Shown piece after piece: positions 49,259 to 60,232 of a stretch of 64,000 bases of DNA (the first letter of the stretch is position 1; every line of letters begins with the position of its first letter). Below the pieces are notes generated by a model, which was given only the letters and a program-made list of their open reading frames with translations, was not told the origin of the DNA and ran no database searches. The stretch spans positions 552,786 through 616,785 of the forward strand of contig NZ_HG964450.1 of assembly GCF_000612725.1 (NCBI RefSeq), read 5' to 3'. Source of the DNA: Mycolicibacterium austroafricanum (GTDB taxonomy: Bacteria; Actinomycetota; Actinomycetes; Mycobacteriales; Mycobacteriaceae). The translations under genes were made by a program, and so were the position numbers.

Positions 49259-50451
49259 CGGCCCAGCAGCGTCATATCCACCAGGCCCGACACGGTCTCC
49301 CTGGCCTCTTCGGAGTTCTCGTACCGCATCAGGCGGCCGAGGTCGACCACAAGGGCCATCGCCGCGTGCACGGCGAAGCGCGCTTCCGCGGCGCTCCACT
49401 CCGGTCGGACCGCGACAACGAGCTCGACCCACGACTCAACGGTCGAGCGCTGAAGGTCGCGCACGATGCGTTGGTCGGCGGCCGACATGTTGAGCCGCTC
49501 GCTGTAGTAGACGCACTCCAACTCGGGCTGGTCGAACGACCGCTGCACGTAGCCGTCGATGACGGCGGTGAGCGCCTCCTCGGGGTCCGACATCGTCGCC
49601 ACGACGGAGGCGAGTTCGGCCGACACCCGGTCGGCGGCGCGCCGGAAGATCGTGGCGAGGATGTCACTCTTGCCCGAGAAGTACTTGTAGATACCGGAAG
49701 TCGGCATTCCCACCGCCGACGCGATGTCCTCCATGGTGGTGTCGCGGTAGCCGTTGCGGTCGAACAACTGCATCGATGCGGTCAGCAGCGCCTCGTATTT
49801 GGACGGCTCGGCCGTGGGCCGCGCCGGCACGACGTCGGGCGGGTAGCGCCGCGGATCGGCCGACAGCTCGGCACCCAGCACCGCGCGCGAGATCTGCGCG
49901 ATCAGCGCGTGCACCTGCGCGGCCGGCAGTTTCGCGCGGTGGTCGACGATGCTGCCGACGATCGACAGCACCGCCGTGGACAGCGTCGAGCGCTGCCGTG
50001 CGGTCAGCTCGGGCCGCAACGCCGACAGCGGGCGGTGGATCCGGTGGTGCACCGTGTGGATCTGCTGCAGCAGCGTGGCCTGGTCGTCGCCGCGCAGGTA
50101 CCGGCCCTCCCAGCGGTACAGACCGCCCGAGCCGCGGTTGGCCAGCGCGGTGTCGGTGAGCGCCGACACCAGCCGGTCGAGCACCACCTGCGGGTCGTCA
50201 CCCTCGATTCCGGCCGTACCGTCGACGAGTTGCTGGCCGAGGTTGAGCACCGCATCGCGGAACAGCTCGTACTTGCTGGAGTAGTGCCGGTACAGGGCGG
50301 CGGCCGAGATACCGACGCGTGAGGCGATCATCTCCATGCTGACGCCGTAATAGCCCAGCGCACTGAACGCCTCGGCCGACGCGCGCGCAATCTGCGCTTT
50401 CCGGTCTTTCGGCCGTCGTCGGATGCCGTGATCATCGGCGGTGCTCGCCAC
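49225..50451 (-). CDS. Double-TetR transcriptional regulator
   Basis: A 408-residue protein holding two complete TetR units in tandem. HTH 1 lies about 17-63 (MEMIASRVGISAAALYRHYS) and HTH 2 about 217-264 (MEDIASAVGMPTSGIYKYFS). Each HTH is followed by an all-helical domain, separated by a Pro/Arg linker near 200-216. A single chain with two DNA-binding heads may bind as a monomer. Start GTG 50451 is 22 bp from the divergent permease start, with a 14-bp perfect palindrome between. Leaderless mRNA is therefore possible on both sides. Confidence 0.9.
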   Translation of the reverse strand: MASTADDHGIRRRPKDRKAQIARASAEAFSALGYYGVSMEMIASRVGISAAALYRHYSSKYELFRDAVLNLGQQLVDGTAGIEGDDPQVVLDRLVSALTDTALANRGSGGLYRWEGRYLRGDDQATLLQQIHTVHHRIHRPLSALRPELTARQRSTLSTAVLSIVGSIVDHRAKLPAAQVHALIAQISRAVLGAELSADPRRYPPDVVPARPTAEPSKYEALLTASMQLFDRNGYRDTTMEDIASAVGMPTSGIYKYFSGKSDILATIFRRAADRVSAELASVVATMSDPEEALTAVIDGYVQRSFDQPELECVYYSERLNMSAADQRIVRDLQRSTVESWVELVVAVRPEWSAAEARFAVHAAMALVVDLGRLMRYENSEEARETVSGLVDMTLLGRYRLRATLPAK

Positions 50452-50455
50452 CGAA

Positions 50456-50469
50456 CCACGATATCGTGG
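50456..50469. promoter_or_regulatory. Perfect palindrome, likely operator of the double-TetR regulator
   Basis: CCACGATATCGTGG is identical to its own reverse complement over all 14 bases. It occupies most of the 22 bp between divergent starts GTG 50451 and GTG 50474, so a bound regulator would block both starts. Confidence 0.65.
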
Positions 50470-50473
50470 GCGC

Positions 50474-51700
50474 GTGAGCTCGCCTGGTGGGTCGACGCTT
50501 GATCGTCGCCTCGGAGTGTTCGACACCGTCACCATCGGCCTGGGCTCGATGATCGGCGCGGGAATCTTCGTCGCGCTGGCCCCGGCAGCGGCCGCGGCGG
50601 GCAGCGGGCTGCTGATCGGGCTGGCGGTCGCGGCCGTGGTCGCGGTCTGCAATGCGATGTCGTCCGCCCGGCTCGCGGCGCGCTACCCGCAGTCGGGCGG
50701 CACCTACGTCTACGGCCGCGAGCGCCTCGGCCCGTTCTGGGGTCACGCCGCGGGCTGGAGCTTCATCGTCGGGAAAACGGCGTCCTGCGCGGCGATGGCG
50801 CTGACCGTGGGCTTCTACGCCTGGCCGGAGTACGCCAATGCGGTCGCCGTCGCCTCGGTGGTCGCGCTGACAGCCGTGGGTTACGCCGGGGTGCAGCGGT
50901 CCGCGGCGTTGACGCGCATCATCGTCGCGCTGGTGCTGGCGGTGCTGGCCATGGTGGTGGTCGTGCTCCTCGGGTTCGGGGGCGCCGACACCTCCCGGCT
51001 CGCCCTCGGCGACGACGTCACGGTGTACGGGGTGCTGCAGGCGGCGGGTCTGCTCTTCTTCGCCTTCGCCGGCTATGCGCGCATCGCCACACTGGGTGAA
51101 GAGGTTCGCGATCCGGCCCGCACCATCCCGCGCGCCGTGGCATTGGCACTGGTGATCGCCCTGATGGTGTACGCGGTGGTCGCGGTGGCGGTGGTGAGCG
51201 AACTCGGTGTCGCAGGCCTGGCGTCGGCCACCGCCCCGCTGTCGGATGCGGTCCGGGCCGCCGGATTTCCCGGCCTCACACCCGTGGTGAACGTCGGGGC
51301 CGCGATCGCGGCGCTCGGCGCGCTGCTGGCGCTGCTGCTGGGGGTGTCGCGGACCACGCTGGCGATGGCGCGCGACCGGTATCTGCCCGCGGGCCTGGCC
51401 GCCGTGCACCCGAATCACGGCACACCGCACCACGCGGAGGTGGCCGTCGGCCTGGTCGTCGCAGTGGTCGCGGCCTTCGTCGACCTGCGCGGCGCGATCG
51501 GGTTCTCGTCGTTCGGGGTGCTGCTGTACTACGCGATCGCCAACGCGTCGGCGTGGACACTGGGCGCGCGGCTGATACCCGCGATCGGGCTGGTCGGCTG
51601 CCTGGTCCTGGCGTTCACGCTGCCGCTGACGTCCGTACTCGCCGGCGCCGCGGTGGTGCTGGTCGGCATGATCGCCTACACGATCGGAGGCACGCGATGA
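50474..51700 (+). CDS. APC-superfamily amino acid permease
   Basis: A 408-residue, 12-helix amino acid/polyamine permease. The start has GLGSMIGAGIFVALAP, the TM1 glycine motif of the APC family, and FAFAGYARIATLGEEVRDP near residue 200. Start GTG 50474 (VSSPGGST) is divergent from the regulator. The nucleobase permease starts inside its stop. Substrate unknown. Confidence 0.9.
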   Translation: MSSPGGSTLDRRLGVFDTVTIGLGSMIGAGIFVALAPAAAAAGSGLLIGLAVAAVVAVCNAMSSARLAARYPQSGGTYVYGRERLGPFWGHAAGWSFIVGKTASCAAMALTVGFYAWPEYANAVAVASVVALTAVGYAGVQRSAALTRIIVALVLAVLAMVVVVLLGFGGADTSRLALGDDVTVYGVLQAAGLLFFAFAGYARIATLGEEVRDPARTIPRAVALALVIALMVYAVVAVAVVSELGVAGLASATAPLSDAVRAAGFPGLTPVVNVGAAIAALGALLALLLGVSRTTLAMARDRYLPAGLAAVHPNHGTPHHAEVAVGLVVAVVAAFVDLRGAIGFSSFGVLLYYAIANASAWTLGARLIPAIGLVGCLVLAFTLPLTSVLAGAAVVLVGMIAYTIGGTR

Positions 51701-52941
51701 GAGCCTGGACGAAGGTTGATTCGCGGCCTGACCCGGATTTCGTGGTCGCACCCGACGAACGGCTGAGCTGGCCGCGCACGCTCGGCCTGGGCGCCCAGCA
51801 TGTGGTCGCCATGTTCGGGGCCACCTTCCTCGTCCCCGTGCTCACCGGTTTCCCGCCGGCCACCACGCTGCTGTTCTCCGGTGTCGGCACCATCCTGTTC
51901 CTGCTGATCACCGGCAACCGGCTACCCAGCTACCTGGGGTCGAGTTTCTCGGTCATCGCCCCGGTGACCGCAGCGGTGGCTTCAGAGGGCACCGGCAGCG
52001 CGCTCGGCGGAATCGTCGCGGTCGGGGTGCTGCTGATCCTTGTCGGCGGTGTGGTGCACATGGTCGGCACCCGCTGGCTCGACCTCACGCTCCCCCCGAT
52101 CGTGACCGGCGCGATCGTCGCGCTGATCGGGTTCAACCTGGCCCCGGCGGCGAAGAACAACTTCGAACAGGGCCCGCTGCTCGGGTTGGTGACCCTGGTG
52201 CTGCTGGTCGCCGCGCTGGCTTTCTTCCGCGGCATGATCGGCAGGCTCGCCATCTTCGTCGCGGTCGCCACCGGTTACGTGCTGGCGTTGCTGCTCGGCG
52301 AGGTCGACACGTCGGGCATCGCGACCGCCCCCTGGATCGGGCTGCCCGAATTCGAGGCCCCGACGTTCACGCTGTCCGTGTTGCCGATGTTCCTGCCCGC
52401 GGTGATCGCGTTGATCGCCGAGAACATCGGCCACGTGAAATCGGTCAGCCAGATGACGAAGACGGATCTCGACCCACTGATGGGACGAGCACTGGCCGCC
52501 GACGGGGTCGCGACGACGCTGGCCGGGTTCGGTGGCGGCTCGGCGACGACGACGTACGCCGAGAACATCGGCGTGATGGCGGCGACGCGGGTGTACTCGA
52601 CGGCCGCGTACTGGGTGGCCGCGCTGGTCGCCGTCGCTTTGTCGTTGTGCCCCAAGGTGGGTGCGGTCATCGTTGCGGTCCCGGCCGGGGTGCTCGGCGG
52701 TGCGACGGTGGTGCTGTACGGGCTCGTCGGCATCCTGGGTGTGCGTATCTGGCTGACCAACCACGTCGACTTCTCCAAGCCGATCAACCAGATGACCGCG
52801 GCCATCCCGCTGATCATCGGCATCGCCGACTTCACCTGGAGCGCAGGCGGTCTCACGTTCACCGGGATCGCGCTCGGATCGATCGCCGCGCTGCTGATCT
52901 ACCACGGCATGCGGTTGCTCGGCTTCCGGCAGCGCGGCTAG
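51697..52941 (+). CDS. Uracil-xanthine (NCS2) permease
   Basis: A 414-residue nucleobase:cation symporter of the NCS2/UraA family. Signature regions are LGLGAQHVVAMFGATFLVP at the first helix, SSFSVIAPV, the ENIGHVKSVSQMT segment with the conserved Glu and Asn, and the motif AENIGVMAATRVYS. It overlaps the amino acid permease and ends tail-to-tail (4-bp overlap) with the M28 peptidase gene. Uracil or xanthine preference cannot be read. Confidence 0.92.
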   Translation: MRAWTKVDSRPDPDFVVAPDERLSWPRTLGLGAQHVVAMFGATFLVPVLTGFPPATTLLFSGVGTILFLLITGNRLPSYLGSSFSVIAPVTAAVASEGTGSALGGIVAVGVLLILVGGVVHMVGTRWLDLTLPPIVTGAIVALIGFNLAPAAKNNFEQGPLLGLVTLVLLVAALAFFRGMIGRLAIFVAVATGYVLALLLGEVDTSGIATAPWIGLPEFEAPTFTLSVLPMFLPAVIALIAENIGHVKSVSQMTKTDLDPLMGRALAADGVATTLAGFGGGSATTTYAENIGVMAATRVYSTAAYWVAALVAVALSLCPKVGAVIVAVPAGVLGGATVVLYGLVGILGVRIWLTNHVDFSKPINQMTAAIPLIIGIADFTWSAGGLTFTGIALGSIAALLIYHGMRLLGFRQRG

Positions 52942-54404
52942 GGCGCACTCCGGTCGCGCTCGTCCCGCGCAGGCACCCCGTTCACGCCGTCGATCGACTG
53001 CGCGTAGGTGCCGATCGCGAACGCCGCGGAGGACGCCATGATCGCCAGCGCACCCCGGTCGACGTTGTCGATGTCGTCGCGCGGGGTGTGGTAGTTCGGG
53101 TCGAACGCCACCCCGGCCTGTCCGCCCCAGAGCCGGGCCTGCACCTCGGTTTTGAGCTGCGAGGAGCCGGTGGTGAGCCCGCCGACGGGTATCCCGGCGG
53201 CCAGGAAGGGGCCGTAGTCGGTGGTCCGGGTCAGCGGCATGTCCGCGGGACGCACCCCCGCGGTGTTCAACCGGGCGGCCAGGGTGCGTTCGATTCCCGC
53301 CGAGCCGTCCGGCACCGGGGCGACCGGACCCGTCTGCGTGGACTGGTCGCCGTCGTCGGTGAAGTAACCGGGGTTGGGTGAGCCGACCATGTCGAAGTTC
53401 AAGTAGAGCGCGATGTCGTCGAGCTGCTCCTTGCTCAGCGACCGCAGGTAGGTCTTGGAGCCGTCCATCGACACCTCTTCGGCTCCCCAGAACGTGAACC
53501 GGACGGCGTTGGCCGTCTGCGGTTCCCCGCCGAGCTGGACGGCGGTCTCCAGCACGGTGGCCACGCCGGACCCGTTGTCGTTGATCCCCGGCCCGGACCG
53601 CACGCTGTCAAGGTGCGCCCCGACCATGACGACGTTGCGCGCATCCCCGGTTCTGGTCTGCGCGACCACGTTTCGCGATGTCGTCATCACCGGCCTGTTG
53701 TCCAGCACCAGCGTGACCGGCGACTCGGTGCGACGCAGCGCGGCGTCCGCCGCCGGATCGATGACGCCCACCGGGACGGTCAGGTCGTGGTAGTAGCCCG
53801 GCGAGAACAGGGTCGGCGCCGCGCCGACGGGCCGCGACGGGCTGGCCTGACTGACCACGAGCATGCCGACCGCGCCCTCGGCGACCGCGACGCGCTGCTT
53901 GGTCACGATCGAGCATCCGGCGTCGTCGACGACGGCGATGGCCTTGGCGACCGATACGTCACCGTAGTCTGCGGCGGTGCATCCGGCCGGGCGGCGCGGG
54001 CGCAGGGTGATCGCCTTCAGCCCGCCCGGCGGCGTGGTGAGCAGCAGCGAGGCCTGGTCGACGCGGAACTGCCGGCCGGCCACCGTGAGCGACGGCTTGC
54101 CACCCTCGGAGCCGGACAACCGTTGAAACTCGGGGGTCTGGACATCGAAGCCCTTGTCGCGCAACAGCTGTGCCACGTAGTCGACGCTGGCCTGGTAGCC
54201 GGGTGAGCCGTCGGCGCGGTTGCCGTCATTGGCGTCGGCGATCTCCTGGAACTTCCCGAGATGGCCGTACACCCCGTCGATGGTGACCTTGTCGGCCAGC
54301 TCAGGTCCCAGTCCCGCCACCGGCGCCTGCAGGCCCGACGAGCAGGAAACGACCAACGCACACACCGCGACCAGCGCGCCGAGCCCGCTGCGACGGGATG
54401 TCAT
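52938..54404 (-). CDS. M28-family lipoprotein aminopeptidase, LpqL paralog
   Basis: A 488-residue lipoprotein. Lipobox VVSC with Cys21. A PA domain covers roughly 130-230. The M28 domain has the zinc ligands in VGAHLDSVRSGPGINDNGSG and FWGAEEVSMDGS, a later TDYGPFLAAGIP, and YHTPRDDIDNVD. It closely resembles the gene before it, with 4-bp overlap, so a tandem duplication is likely. Start ATG 54404 is chosen. It is the last gene of the riboswitch-led run. Confidence 0.9.
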   Translation of the reverse strand: MTSRRSGLGALVAVCALVVSCSSGLQAPVAGLGPELADKVTIDGVYGHLGKFQEIADANDGNRADGSPGYQASVDYVAQLLRDKGFDVQTPEFQRLSGSEGGKPSLTVAGRQFRVDQASLLLTTPPGGLKAITLRPRRPAGCTAADYGDVSVAKAIAVVDDAGCSIVTKQRVAVAEGAVGMLVVSQASPSRPVGAAPTLFSPGYYHDLTVPVGVIDPAADAALRRTESPVTLVLDNRPVMTTSRNVVAQTRTGDARNVVMVGAHLDSVRSGPGINDNGSGVATVLETAVQLGGEPQTANAVRFTFWGAEEVSMDGSKTYLRSLSKEQLDDIALYLNFDMVGSPNPGYFTDDGDQSTQTGPVAPVPDGSAGIERTLAARLNTAGVRPADMPLTRTTDYGPFLAAGIPVGGLTTGSSQLKTEVQARLWGGQAGVAFDPNYHTPRDDIDNVDRGALAIMASSAAFAIGTYAQSIDGVNGVPARDERDRSAP

Positions 54405-55900
54405 GGCGCGGTCAGCTTGTGGCGGATGCGATCCTCGCGGATCGGGATACCGTTGCGGCCGCGCTGATCCTGTGCGTAGAGCCCGACGGAATAGGCGACG
54501 CCGCTGCCGTGGATCTGCAGCGCCGTGCGGTCGATGTGTTCGAGCGTGTCGGAGGCCTTGTGGTAGTTCGGGTCGAACGGCTCGTCGGCCCGCCCACCCC
54601 AGATCTCGGCCTGCTCGGCGGACATCTTGTCCTCCGCACCCGAGAAGAGGCCTCCCGCAGGCACTCCGACCATGGTGAACCCGTCGTAGTCGGACCGGCC
54701 GTTGAACGAGGTGTCCTGCGCCGGCTTCCCGGCCCGGTCGAGGTAGGCCATCAGCATGCGCTCGATCCCGGCGGACCCCTCGGGCACCCGGGGCACGCCC
54801 TCCCCCTGGCCGGGCGGGGTGGACTGGTTCCCGTCCATGGTGAAGTAGCCCGGGTTGGGGGAACCGAGCATGTCGAAGTTCAGGTAGAGCGCAATGTCCT
54901 TGAGCGCCTCGGCGTCCAGGGAGGTGACGTAGTCGCGCGAGCCGAGCAGGCCCTCTTCTTCGGCTCCCCAGAATCCGAACCGCACGGCGTTGGCCACCTC
55001 CGGTGTACTGCCCAGCTGCAGCGCGGTTTCCAGCACGGCCGCCACCCCGGAGCCGTTGTCGTTGATGCCCGGCCCCTCCGCAACGCTGTCGAGGTGGGCG
55101 CCGACCATGACGACATCGGCCGTTGACCCGGTCTTGGTCTGCGCGATCACGTTGCGGGACTGCTCGACCCGCACCCCGGCGTTGAGGTTGAGCACCGCCG
55201 GTGCGCCCTGCTGGCCGCGGAGCCGTTCGCCCACGTCCTTGGTGACGTAGACGACCGGGATCTTCACGTCGGTGGACTCCCCGAGCGTGCCGGCCCCCAG
55301 GTCGCCGCCGTCCTGGCTGTCGGCGACGATCAGGGCCACCGCACCGCGCTCGGCGGCCACCGCCTGTTTGCCGCCGAACGGGCACGCCCCCCGGTCGACG
55401 AGCACGACCGCGCCCTGCACCGGAAGTCCGTTGTAGTCGTCTGCGGTGCAGCCCGGGGTGTCCTCGCTGCGCGCGGCGACCAGCGGCCCGGAGACCCCCT
55501 CGGGCCCGGCACCGATGGTGAACTCCATCGGCCGGGCCGCCGTCTTGGCGCCCGCCACGGTCAACGACGGCTCGTCGGCCCACGGGATCCTGACGTCGAA
55601 CGTGGGGGTCTGCACCTCGAAACCCTTGTCCCGCAGAGCGTCAACGACGTAACCCACGCTCGCGTCGTAGCCGGGCTCACCGAGTGCCCGGTTACCGCCG
55701 TTGTCGTCGGCGATCTCCTGCAGCCTGGTCAGGTGGGCCATCATCGCGTCGGCGGTGACCTTCTTCGACAGCGCGTCGGCGAACTCCGCGGCCGCAGCCT
55801 GATCGCGCACCGGCTGCGGCGCGGGGTCCGCGTTACGACTGCAGCCGGCGACGACCAGCAGGGCGACGGCCAGCAGGGCCACGAGTCTTGTCCGGAGCAC
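54401..55900 (-). CDS. lpqL: Lipoprotein aminopeptidase LpqL
   Basis: A 499-residue M28 aminopeptidase. Lipobox VAGC with Cys20, a PA domain, and zinc ligands in VGAHLDSVAEGPGINDNGSG, FWGAEEEGLLGS, SDYDGFTMVG and YHKASDTLEHID. M. tuberculosis LpqL (Rv0418) is 500 residues, next to thiG. The start is GTG 55900; GTG 55906, 55909 and 55933 are in frame, but this choice gives a compact signal peptide. Confidence 0.9.
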   Translation of the reverse strand: MLRTRLVALLAVALLVVAGCSRNADPAPQPVRDQAAAAEFADALSKKVTADAMMAHLTRLQEIADDNGGNRALGEPGYDASVGYVVDALRDKGFEVQTPTFDVRIPWADEPSLTVAGAKTAARPMEFTIGAGPEGVSGPLVAARSEDTPGCTADDYNGLPVQGAVVLVDRGACPFGGKQAVAAERGAVALIVADSQDGGDLGAGTLGESTDVKIPVVYVTKDVGERLRGQQGAPAVLNLNAGVRVEQSRNVIAQTKTGSTADVVMVGAHLDSVAEGPGINDNGSGVAAVLETALQLGSTPEVANAVRFGFWGAEEEGLLGSRDYVTSLDAEALKDIALYLNFDMLGSPNPGYFTMDGNQSTPPGQGEGVPRVPEGSAGIERMLMAYLDRAGKPAQDTSFNGRSDYDGFTMVGVPAGGLFSGAEDKMSAEQAEIWGGRADEPFDPNYHKASDTLEHIDRTALQIHGSGVAYSVGLYAQDQRGRNGIPIREDRIRHKLTAP

Positions 55901-55910
55901 GGCCACCACG

Positions 55911-56831
55911 TTAGCGCGGTCCGGAGCAGTCACCGAGATACTGCAGGACCGCCGCAGCGGTCTCGGCCGGCCGCTCGATCTGCAGAAAGTGTCCGGCCGC
56001 CGGGATCGTCACCACCCGGCTACCCGGCGGCAGCACCGCACCGATCGGCTCGGCGTACCCGGCCTGCATGGCGCCGTCCTGCTTGCCCTGCACGTGCAGG
56101 ATGGGCGCCCGGGGCAGCTCGAAGCACCACTTGTGCAGGTCGGCGTACATCCGTCCCGGGCGCGACGGACGAACCATGGCGCGGTAGTAGGACACCGCGG
56201 CGCGGCGGTGGGCCGGGCTCGGCAGCGCAGCCAGTGCGTCGTCGAGCTCTGCGGCGGTGTCGTAACCCGCGGGTCCCCAGTCCTGCCAGAGCCTCGGGAT
56301 GACCCGCGGCAGCAGCCGTTCGGGCAGTCCCGGCAACTGGAAGAACAGGATGTACCAGCTGTTGCGCAGCTGGCGCGGCATCATGCGCAGCTGCCGGGCC
56401 AGCGATCCGCGGGTGCGGTTGATCGCGCCGACGGGCGGCACCGCCATCGAAACATGGTCGGCGAAAGGCGATTCCGGGTACGCGGCGATGGCGCTGGCGG
56501 TGAACGCACCCCAATCGTGGCCGATCAGGACCGCGTCGTCGGGGGCTCCGAGTTCCCGGTGGACGGCGAGCGCGTCGTACATCAGGGCGCCGATGTGGTA
56601 GTCGCCGTCGGGGGCAGGCCCCGTCGGCGCGTACCCGCGGGAGAACGGAGCCACCACCCGCATGCCGTGTTCGGCCAGCAACGGGGCGAACTTGCGCCAG
56701 CCCCATGCGCTGTCGGGGAAGCCGTGCAGGCACAGCACGAGCCGGCCGTCGGGCGGACCCCACGACAGCGCGGCGACGTCGAGATGTGGCAGGCTCAGCC
56801 TGAGCGTCTGCGGTGCGGTCACCTGCGCCAT
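55911..56831 (-). CDS. Epoxide-hydrolase-like alpha/beta hydrolase
   Basis: A 306-residue alpha/beta hydrolase of the epoxide hydrolase/haloalkane dehalogenase group. HGFPDSAWGW is the oxyanion region, GHDWGAFTA holds the nucleophile Asp in the S-x-N-x-D place, and the late PAAGHFLQIE has the His. Nearby ABC genes and lpqL are on the same strand within a few bases. Substrate unknown. Confidence 0.88.
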   Translation of the reverse strand: MAQVTAPQTLRLSLPHLDVAALSWGPPDGRLVLCLHGFPDSAWGWRKFAPLLAEHGMRVVAPFSRGYAPTGPAPDGDYHIGALMYDALAVHRELGAPDDAVLIGHDWGAFTASAIAAYPESPFADHVSMAVPPVGAINRTRGSLARQLRMMPRQLRNSWYILFFQLPGLPERLLPRVIPRLWQDWGPAGYDTAAELDDALAALPSPAHRRAAVSYYRAMVRPSRPGRMYADLHKWCFELPRAPILHVQGKQDGAMQAGYAEPIGAVLPPGSRVVTIPAAGHFLQIERPAETAAAVLQYLGDCSGPR

Positions 56832-56832
56832 G

Positions 56833-57591
56833 CTAAGTGTCTCGTCGATTGACGGTGATCAGGGCCGCAACGAACACGGTGGCCACGACGGCGGTGAAGT
56901 AGCCGAGCGAACCCGGACCGCCCCAGTGCATCGCGAACTCGGGGAACAGCCACTGCACGTCGAGGAACCGGAACATGTTCGCGAACGGTAGATAGGGGCC
57001 GATCTGCCAGCCGCGGCCCGGCAGGTTGGCGAGCAGCGGCTCGATGAGCAGAGGCCAAAGCAGCAGGACCGTCACCGCGCCCGCCGTGTGCCGCAGCAGC
57101 GTGGCGACCCCGACGCCGAGCACGGCCGCCGGCGCCGCGTACAACGCGATGGCGGCCACGAAGCCCGCCGTGGCCGCCGGCGTCAGCGCGTCGCCGACAC
57201 CCGGATCGGCCACCAGGCGCGCCACCAGGACCGAGCCGACCACCATCACCGCCGCAGACAAGGCCGAGAACACGGCCGCGACAAGCGCTTTGGCGCAGAA
57301 CACCAGCGTGCGGTGAGGCGTCGCCATGAATGTGGTGGCGATCAGGCCGCTGCGGTACTCCCCCGTCACCGTCATCGCCGAGACGACCATCAGGACCGGA
57401 ACCCCGAACACCGCCACGCCGAGCGCCGCGTCGGGCACCGTCAACCGTGCGTAGTCGTAGGCGACGGAGGCCTGCAGCGCCGACAACCCGAAGCTGAGCA
57501 CCGCAGCAGCCACCGTGGCCCACAGCGGTGAGCGCAACGTGGTCAGCTTGATCCGCTCGGCGTTCAGGACGGCGCCGGCAGTCGCCATCAT
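56833..57591 (-). CDS. ABC-2 type transporter permease
   Basis: A 252-residue membrane protein with six helices. It has NAERIKLTTLRSPLW at the start, the typical entry helix of ABC-2 permeases next to BcrA-type ATPases, and TGEYRSGLIATTFMATP, the equivalent of the E-x3-GT loop. It overlaps the ATPase by 4 bp. Confidence 0.88.
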   Translation of the reverse strand: MMATAGAVLNAERIKLTTLRSPLWATVAAAVLSFGLSALQASVAYDYARLTVPDAALGVAVFGVPVLMVVSAMTVTGEYRSGLIATTFMATPHRTLVFCAKALVAAVFSALSAAVMVVGSVLVARLVADPGVGDALTPAATAGFVAAIALYAAPAAVLGVGVATLLRHTAGAVTVLLLWPLLIEPLLANLPGRGWQIGPYLPFANMFRFLDVQWLFPEFAMHWGGPGSLGYFTAVVATVFVAALITVNRRDT

Positions 57592-58489
57592 CGGGGGGTC
57601 CCGCGGTACTCGGTGGCGTCGTCGGTGGACGCCAGGTAGGCCTGCTCCAGCGAAACCTGTTGTGAGCTCAGCTCGTGCAACGCGATGGAGTGCGCCGCGG
57701 CGAGCTCGCCGACGGCCTCGGTGGTGGTGTCGTGCACCGTCAACGACGTACCGTCCCCCCGCACGGCCAGCCCGGCCGCGGTGAGCACCGTGTGCAGGTC
57801 CTGCAGCCGCGGGCTGCGCACGCGCACCACGGCCCCGCCGGAGCGCCCGATGAACTCGGTCACCGTGGTCGATGCGATCAGGCGACCTCTGCCGATGACG
57901 ACCAGGCGGTCGGCGGTGTTGGCCATCTCCGACAGTAGATGGCTGGACACCAACACGGTGCGGCCCTCTCCCGCCAGTGTCCGCAGCAGCGTGCGGACCC
58001 AGTGAATGCCCTCGGGGTCAAGGCCGTTGACCGGTTCGTCGAACAGCAGCACCGGCGGGTCACCCAGCAGTGCCGCCGCGATGCCCAGCCGCTGGCTCAT
58101 GCCCAGCGACAGCGTCCCTGCCCGCGAGCCCGCCACCGCGGTCAGCCCCACCATCGCCAGGACCTCGTCGGGGCGCTTGGGCCCGATGCCGTTGGTGGCG
58201 GCGATCCAGCGCAGGTGGTTACGCACGGTGCGGTTCGGGTGTATCTGCCTGGCATCCAGCAGCGCGCCGACCGTGCGCAGCGGATTCCTGAGCTGTCGAT
58301 AGCTCTTCCCGTCGATGGTGGCGGTGCCCGACGTGGGATGAGCGAGGCCGAGGATGATCCGCATGGTCGTGGTCTTGCCCGCGCCGTTGGGCCCGAGGAA
58401 TCCGGTCACCACGCCGGGCTCGATCGTGGCGGTCAACCCGTCAACAGCCCGCGAGGACCCGTAAACCTTTGTCAGCGCCCTCAGTTCGA

Positions 58490-58493
<4 letters not shown>
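57588..58493 (-). CDS. ABC transporter ATP-binding protein
   Basis: A 301-residue BcrA/CcmA-type ATPase. Walker A is GPNGAGKT (34-41), the signature is LSLGMSQR (usual LSGGQ, one deviation from Gly to Leu), Walker B is LLFDEPVNGLD, and the H-loop is SSHLLSE. The C-terminal 70 residues carry a regulator-like domain. It pairs with the permease. It starts inside the GDSL gene's stop. Confidence 0.9.

Positions 58494-60228
<1,735 letters not shown>

Positions 60229-60232
<4 letters not shown>

Noticed and set aside
52938..55583. One 881-residue frame covering two peptidases
   Set aside because: The second half fits the M28 gene starting at 54404; the first half is out of frame with lpqL and meaningless.
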